Positions 14,868-18,156 of a DNA stretch of 18,156 nucleotides are shown one piece after another. Position 1 is the stretch's first letter. Each line of letters starts with the position of its first letter. The stretch is from assembly GCA_945835085.1 (NCBI GenBank), contig CAMAIG010000005.1:1-18156 (forward strand), in the 5' to 3' direction. The DNA is from an uncultured Ruminococcus sp. GTDB lineage: Bacteria; Bacillota; Clostridia; Oscillospirales; Ruminococcaceae. The notes beneath the pieces are model-generated. The model made no database searches. It saw only the letters and a list, made by a program, of their open reading frames with translations, and was not told where the DNA came from. Made by a program: the position numbers and the translations under genes.

Positions 14868-14896
14868 TTGAAAAATGTCGGGGAGTATGGTATAAT
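14868..14896 (+). promoter_or_regulatory. SigA-type extended -10 promoter of rpsB-tsf
   Basis: TTGAAA (14868-14873), 17-nt spacer, TATAAT (14891-14896), with TGG directly before the -10 (extended -10). Transcription would begin near 14903 and produce a leader of about 115 nt before rpsB. Confidence 0.88.
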
Positions 14897-14910
14897 ATTA
14901 AAGCAATTCG

Positions 14911-14938
14911 CACGTCGTTCTTTTGCCGATGGTGTTTT
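14911..14938 (+). promoter_or_regulatory. Terminator-like hairpin in the rpsB leader
   Basis: CACGTCG (14911-14917) pairs with CGATGGTG (14927-14934) through seven pairs with one bulged G and a 9-nt loop, followed by TTTTCT. It lies about 10 nt after the expected transcript start. It could be a weak attenuator or a ribosomal-protein binding element. The structure is modest and its role is inference. Confidence 0.4.
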
Positions 14939-14962
14939 CTCATAAAAGAGGAGATTTTAGGC

Positions 14963-14998
14963 ATGGTAAGGACGGCGGAGGAAAATTTATTTTACTAA
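14963..14998 (+). CDS. Possible 11-codon leader peptide upstream of rpsB
   Basis: ATG to TAA encodes MVRTAEENLFY. GAGGAG at 14948-14953 is 9 nt upstream, a good ribosome binding site. The stop lies 5 nt before the rpsB AGGAGG, so a ribosome ending here would cover the rpsB site and could couple or limit its translation. No homolog is known to me. A chance ORF of this length is possible; the ribosome binding site and position are the only support. Confidence 0.4.
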   Translation: MVRTAEENLFY

Positions 14999-15017
14999 CC
15001 ATTAGGAGGATTTTAAA

Positions 15018-15755
15018 ATGGGCGTAGTATCAATGAAGCAGCTGCTTGAAGCAGGCGTACACTTCGGTCACCAGACAAGAAGATGGAACCCTAAGATGGC
15101 TCCCTACATCTTCACAGAGAGAAATGGTATTTACATCATCGACCTTCAGAAGACAGTTAAGAAGCTCGACGAGGCTTATGCTTTCATTAAGAGCGTAGCT
15201 GAGAACGGCGACAACGTTCTTTTCGTAGGTACCAAGAAGCAGGCAGGCGATTCCATCAAGGAAGAGGCTGTTCGTGCAGGCGCTTACTATGTAAACGCAA
15301 GATGGCTCGGCGGTATGATGACCAACTTCAAGACCATCCAGAGAAGAATTGGCAGACTTGCACAGCTCCACGCTATGCAGGAAGATGGCACCTTCGATCT
15401 CCTTCCCAAGAAGGAAGTTGTTAAGCTTGAGCTTGAGATCGAGAAGCTTGAAAAGTACCTTGGCGGTATCAAGGAAATGAAGAAGCTCCCCGGCGCTCTC
15501 TTTATCGTTGACCCCCGCAAGGAGAAGATAGCTGTTTCCGAGGCTAAGAAGCTCGGTATTCCCGTTGTTGCAATCGTAGATACAAACTGCGATCCCGATG
15601 ACGCTGACTATGTTATCCCCGGCAACGATGACGCTATCAGAGCTGTAAAGCTTATTGCAGGCGCTATGGCTGATGCTATCATCGAGGGCAGACAGGGCGA
15701 GCAGCAGGCTGTTGAGGCTGAAGAGGCTGAGGCTTCCGAAGAGGCTGCTGAATAA
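15018..15755 (+). CDS. rpsB: 30S ribosomal protein S2
   Basis: A 245-residue S2 protein, which joins the 30S subunit late and contacts S1 and the platform. The motifs [61 protein letters not shown] and [20 protein letters not shown] are all typical. The C-terminal end (about 224-245) is an acidic Ala/Glu tail. AGGAGGA lies 7 nt upstream. Codon use shifts here to ctc, ttc, aag and gct types, as expected of highly expressed genes. tsf follows after 93 nt. Confidence 0.98.
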   Translation: MGVVSMKQLLEAGVHFGHQTRRWNPKMAPYIFTERNGIYIIDLQKTVKKLDEAYAFIKSVAENGDNVLFVGTKKQAGDSIKEEAVRAGAYYVNARWLGGMMTNFKTIQRRIGRLAQLHAMQEDGTFDLLPKKEVVKLELEIEKLEKYLGGIKEMKKLPGALFIVDPRKEKIAVSEAKKLGIPVVAIVDTNCDPDDADYVIPGNDDAIRAVKLIAGAMADAIIEGRQGEQQAVEAEEAEASEEAAE

Positions 15756-15774
15756 TTTTTAGCGAATTTTCAAG

Positions 15775-15805
15775 ATGCCCGAATGATTTAAAACCGTTCG
15801 GGCAT
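15775..15805 (+). terminator. Partial terminator/attenuator between rpsB and tsf
   Basis: ATGCCCGAA (15775-15783) and TTCGGGCAT (15797-15805) form a perfect 9-bp stem with a 13-nt loop, followed by the weak tract TTATAATAAC. The stem is strong but the T-run is poor, so it probably lets part of transcription through to tsf and could set the S2 to EF-Ts ratio, or protect the rpsB mRNA end. Confidence 0.7.
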
Positions 15806-15848
15806 TTATAATAACAAATATCTGATTAAAATACAGGAGGAATATAAA

Positions 15849-16781
15849 ATGGCAAAGGCATCACCTGCTGAGATCAAAGAACTTATGAAAGCTACCGGCG
15901 TTGGCATGATGGAGTGCAAGAAGGCTCTTGAAGAGTCCGACGGCGATAAGGAAAAGGCAATCACTCTTCTCCGTGAAAAGGGTCTTGCTACCCAGGCTAA
16001 GAAGAGCGGCAGAGCTGCAGCTGAGGGTATCGTTACTGCAGTTGTAGAAGGCAATGTTGGTGTTATCCTCGAAGTTAACACCGAAACAGACTTCGCTGCA
16101 AATACAGACGATATCAAGAATTTCGTTGCTGCTGTTGCAAAGACTATCGTTGAAACAAATCCTGCTGATGTTGAGGATCTTAAGAACAAGACAATCAGCG
16201 GCGGTTCTTCCACAGTTGGCGAGGTTCTCACCGAGCTTGCAGGCATGAAGATCAGAGAAAACATCGTTATCCGTCGTTTCGAGAGAAGAGAGGGCGTTCT
16301 CGCTTCCTATATCCACAATGGCGGTTCTATCGGTGTTCTCGTTAAGATGGATACAGATCTCTCCGCAGCACAGGTTGCAGAGGTTGGTAAGAACGTTGCA
16401 ATGCAGTCTGCTGCTATGAACGCTTCCTACCTCAACAAGGAGTCTGTACCTGCTTCTGTTCTCGAGAACGAGAAGAACATCATCATGGCTCAGATGGCTG
16501 AGGATCCTAAGATGGCTTCCAAGCCCGAGCAGGTAAGAGCTAAGATCGCTGAGGGTAAGGTTGGCAAGTACTATTCCGAGAACTGCCTCCTTGAGCAGAC
16601 CTTCGTAAGAAGCGACCTCTTCGACGGCACTGTTGCAAAGTATGTTGCAGATGCAGCTAAGAAGCTTGGCGGCAGCCTTGAGGTTGTTGAGTGCATTCGT
16701 TACGAGCGTGGCGAAGGCGTTGAGAAGAAGGCTGACAACTTCGCTGAGGAAGTTGCTGCAATGGCTAAGGGCAACAACTAA
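15849..16781 (+). CDS. tsf: Translation elongation factor Ts
   Basis: The nucleotide exchange factor of EF-Tu. The 310 residues have an N-terminal UBA-like domain (about 1-45, with MKATGVGMMECKKALEESDG), a core with NTETDFAANTDDI (about 75-87; family pattern N.ETDFVA.N), the HNGGSIGVLV dimerisation strand, and a C-terminal module with LLEQTFVRSD. AGGAGG lies just upstream. Codon use is strongly biased, like rpsB. Two terminators follow. Confidence 0.97.
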   Translation: MAKASPAEIKELMKATGVGMMECKKALEESDGDKEKAITLLREKGLATQAKKSGRAAAEGIVTAVVEGNVGVILEVNTETDFAANTDDIKNFVAAVAKTIVETNPADVEDLKNKTISGGSSTVGEVLTELAGMKIRENIVIRRFERREGVLASYIHNGGSIGVLVKMDTDLSAAQVAEVGKNVAMQSAAMNASYLNKESVPASVLENEKNIIMAQMAEDPKMASKPEQVRAKIAEGKVGKYYSENCLLEQTFVRSDLFDGTVAKYVADAAKKLGGSLEVVECIRYERGEGVEKKADNFAEEVAAMAKGNN

Positions 16782-16800
16782 TTTTAATAATGTGCATTTT

Positions 16801-16830
16801 AACTCCCGTCAGACATGGCGGGAGTTTTTT
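16801..16830 (+). terminator. Intrinsic terminator after tsf
   Basis: AACTCCCG (16801-16808) pairs with CGGGAGTT (16819-16826), extended by T-G and C-G pairs to a 6-nt loop AGACAT, followed by TTTT (six T in a row including the stem end). It starts 20 nt after the tsf stop. Confidence 0.9.
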
Positions 16831-16860
16831 GTGTATTTTGCAATGAAAGTGGTTTACATA

Positions 16861-16903
16861 CAAAAATAACCGTCCTTGGCATTTTTGTCAAGGACGGTTT
16901 TTT
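16861..16903. terminator. Bidirectional intrinsic terminator between convergent genes
   Basis: AACCGTCCTTG (16868-16878) and CAAGGACGGTT (16889-16899) form a perfect 11-bp stem. T-rich tracts follow on both strands: TTTTTT at 16898-16903 on the plus strand and ATTTTTG on the minus strand (16867-16861). It backs up the tsf terminator and ends the minus-strand SpoIIQ-like gene, whose stop lies 18 nt away. Confidence 0.92.
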
Positions 16904-16921
16904 CGGTATAACGATGACTTA

Positions 16922-17671
16922 TCAGCTTCCTTCGCTTGAAAGAAGCTCAGCAGGGTCGGTCCATGAGCCGTTCTTTTTAAGACCGAAGTGAAGATGACTT
17001 TCCTCCGCAATTTCAGCCTCGGCAGTGTTTCCAACTGTGCCGATAGAGGTTCCCGCACTTACGGCTTCGCCCTCCTTAACATTGACATCGGCACTGAGAT
17101 TGCTGTAATATCCCTCAAAGCCGCTGCCATGGTCGATGATGACAGTAACGCCCATAAGAGGGTCTGACAGGATCTCGGTAACGGTTCCCGATGTCATTGA
17201 CTTAACGTCTGTGCCTTCCTCGGCAGCCACGTCAATGCCGTTGTGAGTTTTCCAGACGTTGAGAGTTCTTGACTTAACAAGCTCACCGTCGGAAAAATCA
17301 CAGATTATCTCGCCGTTAACGGGTCTTACCACTGCATCGTTCAGCTGATCGGACGCATCAGCCTCCGCATTCATAATGACCTCGCTGCCGTCCCCACTGA
17401 GTCCGTCATGTTCAAGCTTGATGTTTTCCTGAGGTGCATCGGCTTCTGTAAATGGTACCTCGGCGGGTGCGTCTGCCTCTTCTGATTCAGGCTCCGTTTC
17501 TGCCGTAGTTTCCGATGCTGTGCCGGATATCCCCGAAAGCTCCGATTTTAGCTCATTTGCCGAGCGGTTATATGAGAAGATGCCCAGTGCGGCAACTGCT
17601 GCAAGGCAGAAGCAGATGACCGCTGCGGTGCTTTTTCCCGGCAGCTTTCCGTTCTTGAAATTCATTTTCAT
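16922..17671 (-). CDS. SpoIIQ-like LytM/M23-domain membrane protein
   Basis: A 249-residue protein with a short basic cytoplasmic start, one membrane helix (about 14-33), an acidic Ala/Glu/Thr-rich linker (50-110) and a C-terminal LytM/M23 domain (about 115-245). The approach RPVNGEIICDFSDGELVKSR then TLNVWKTHNGIDVAAEEGT resembles clostridial SpoIIQ, the forespore protein that pairs with SpoIIIAH across the engulfment space. His143 and Asp147 (HNGID) and His226/His228 (HLH) keep the zinc site, but the usual 'Y-x-H-L' catalytic His is Asn191 (YYSNL). The start at 17671 is chosen because AAAGGA lies 11 nt upstream and the membrane helix follows directly; longer frames run into the next gene. 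A plain wall endopeptidase is the alternative. Confidence 0.72.
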   Translation of the reverse strand: MKMNFKNGKLPGKSTAAVICFCLAAVAALGIFSYNRSANELKSELSGISGTASETTAETEPESEEADAPAEVPFTEADAPQENIKLEHDGLSGDGSEVIMNAEADASDQLNDAVVRPVNGEIICDFSDGELVKSRTLNVWKTHNGIDVAAEEGTDVKSMTSGTVTEILSDPLMGVTVIIDHGSGFEGYYSNLSADVNVKEGEAVSAGTSIGTVGNTAEAEIAEESHLHFGLKKNGSWTDPAELLSSEGS

Positions 17672-17750
17672 TGATAACCATATCCTTTCATTATCATTCC
17701 GTTTGATATTTGCCCATTGGCTGATAGTATTATTGTCCGTTTTGGGGCGT

Positions 17751-18156
17751 TTATACATATTTTTTCCTGTCGGTGCTAATAATGGGCACCGCCTTTGAGC
17801 AGATAAGAGCGATTGGCAGTGAAAGCAGGAACCAGCCTGCCGAATAGGACGGGCAAATCTGTCCCAGGAGATTAAGGTACATATGTGAATAGTCCCAGAC
17901 ATTCCAGCCCAGAAGAATGTTCACAATGCAGCCGACGGTGAATTCAAAGAAGGTTATCACGCACATACCAAAAAAGCATTTGAAAAGAATGCTGTCATTG
18001 GGGTACCTTGTGTAACGCAGATACATTATCAGCAGGCAGGCACCTCCCGTAAGCGTCATTGTCCAGTGGGTGTAGCCCCGTGCAACTATTTCAATAAGTG
18101 AGTATAGTATCCCTCCGCCGAGGAAAAGTGCCGTATACTGACCGACGGGGGAGGTG
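17751..18156 (-). CDS. Membrane protein, putative ABC transporter permease (CmpB-like), 3' part
   Basis: The frame is open to the window edge, so the N-terminus is missing; 134 residues are visible. They hold about four membrane helices: a glycine-rich first helix ending in EIVARGYTHWTM, then TLTGGACLLIMYL, CFFGMCVITFFEFTVGCIVN and GWFLLSLPIALICS. The phrases 'RGYTHWTM', 'EFTVGCIVN', 'GWNVWDYS' and 'NLLGQICPSYSAGWF' match, from memory, a family named putative ABC-transporter type IV (PF06541) in databases. No ATPase is visible beside it, and transport has not been shown for this family. It ends 80 nt before the SpoIIQ-like gene on the same strand and could share its transcript. Confidence 0.7.
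   Translation of the reverse strand, partial: TSPVGQYTALFLGGGILYSLIEIVARGYTHWTMTLTGGACLLIMYLRYTRYPNDSILFKCFFGMCVITFFEFTVGCIVNILLGWNVWDYSHMYLNLLGQICPSYSAGWFLLSLPIALICSKAVPIISTDRKKYV

Noticed and set aside
17672..17902. Longer N-terminus for the SpoIIQ-like protein
   Set aside because: It would overlap the membrane protein gene and add sequence with no membrane or family signal; the start at 17671 has a ribosome binding site and is followed by the membrane helix.
1..18156. Mobile elements, CRISPR arrays, tRNA or rRNA genes
   Set aside because: No transposase or integrase, no regular repeat-spacer pattern and no tRNA or rRNA signature was seen; almost all sequence is accounted for by conserved genes.

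Overview
The window looks like chromosomal core DNA from a spore-forming Firmicute, most likely a Ruminococcus-like member of the Oscillospiraceae. The reasons are a gene order that closely follows the Bacillus subtilis yloC-remA-gmk-rpoZ-priA-def-fmt-rsmB-rlmN-prpC-prkC-rsgA-thiN-spoVM cluster, strong AAAGGAG/GGAGG ribosome binding sites, mid-range GC content by eye, and sporulation genes (spoVM, a ylmC/ymxH-type gene, a spoIIQ-like gene). The species assignment is inference.

Left edge (1-727): a rho-independent terminator closes a plus-strand unit lying mostly outside the window. A small NTF2/SnoaL-like gene on the minus strand has its own near-consensus promoter. A divergent extended -10 promoter at 614-642 starts the large plus-strand operon.

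Main operon (728-14492): yicC, remA, gmk, rpoZ, priA, def, fmt, a YugP-type zinc metallopeptidase, rsmB, rlmN, a PP2C phosphatase, a PASTA Ser/Thr kinase, rsgA, thiN and spoVM are tightly packed, often overlapping or within 25 nt. The genes join RNA turnover (YicC), GMP supply, RNA polymerase omega, replication restart, N-formyl-methionine addition and removal, rRNA methylation, a cell-wall-sensing kinase/phosphatase pair, 30S maturation and thiamine pyrophosphate synthesis. Strong terminators lie directly before rsgA and directly after spoVM, with too little room for a new promoter before the next gene, so expression there probably depends on readthrough. The spoVM gene is only 31 codons and easily missed.

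Right part (14566-16903): a PRC-barrel YlmC/YmxH-type gene, then a strong promoter with a roughly 115-nt leader feeding rpsB and tsf. The leader holds a terminator-like hairpin and an 11-codon ORF with a good ribosome binding site. Tandem terminators end tsf, the second one bidirectional. Convergent on the minus strand are a SpoIIQ-like LytM/M23 protein and the 3' part of a membrane protein gene that runs off the window.

I see no mobile elements, CRISPR arrays, tRNA or rRNA genes, and no wholly new multi-gene system. The most notable items are the spoVM micro-gene, the rpsB leader, a very AT-rich patch inside rlmN, a DEEG (not DEEH) motif in PriA, and a SpoIIQ-like protein with a zinc site but a replaced catalytic His.
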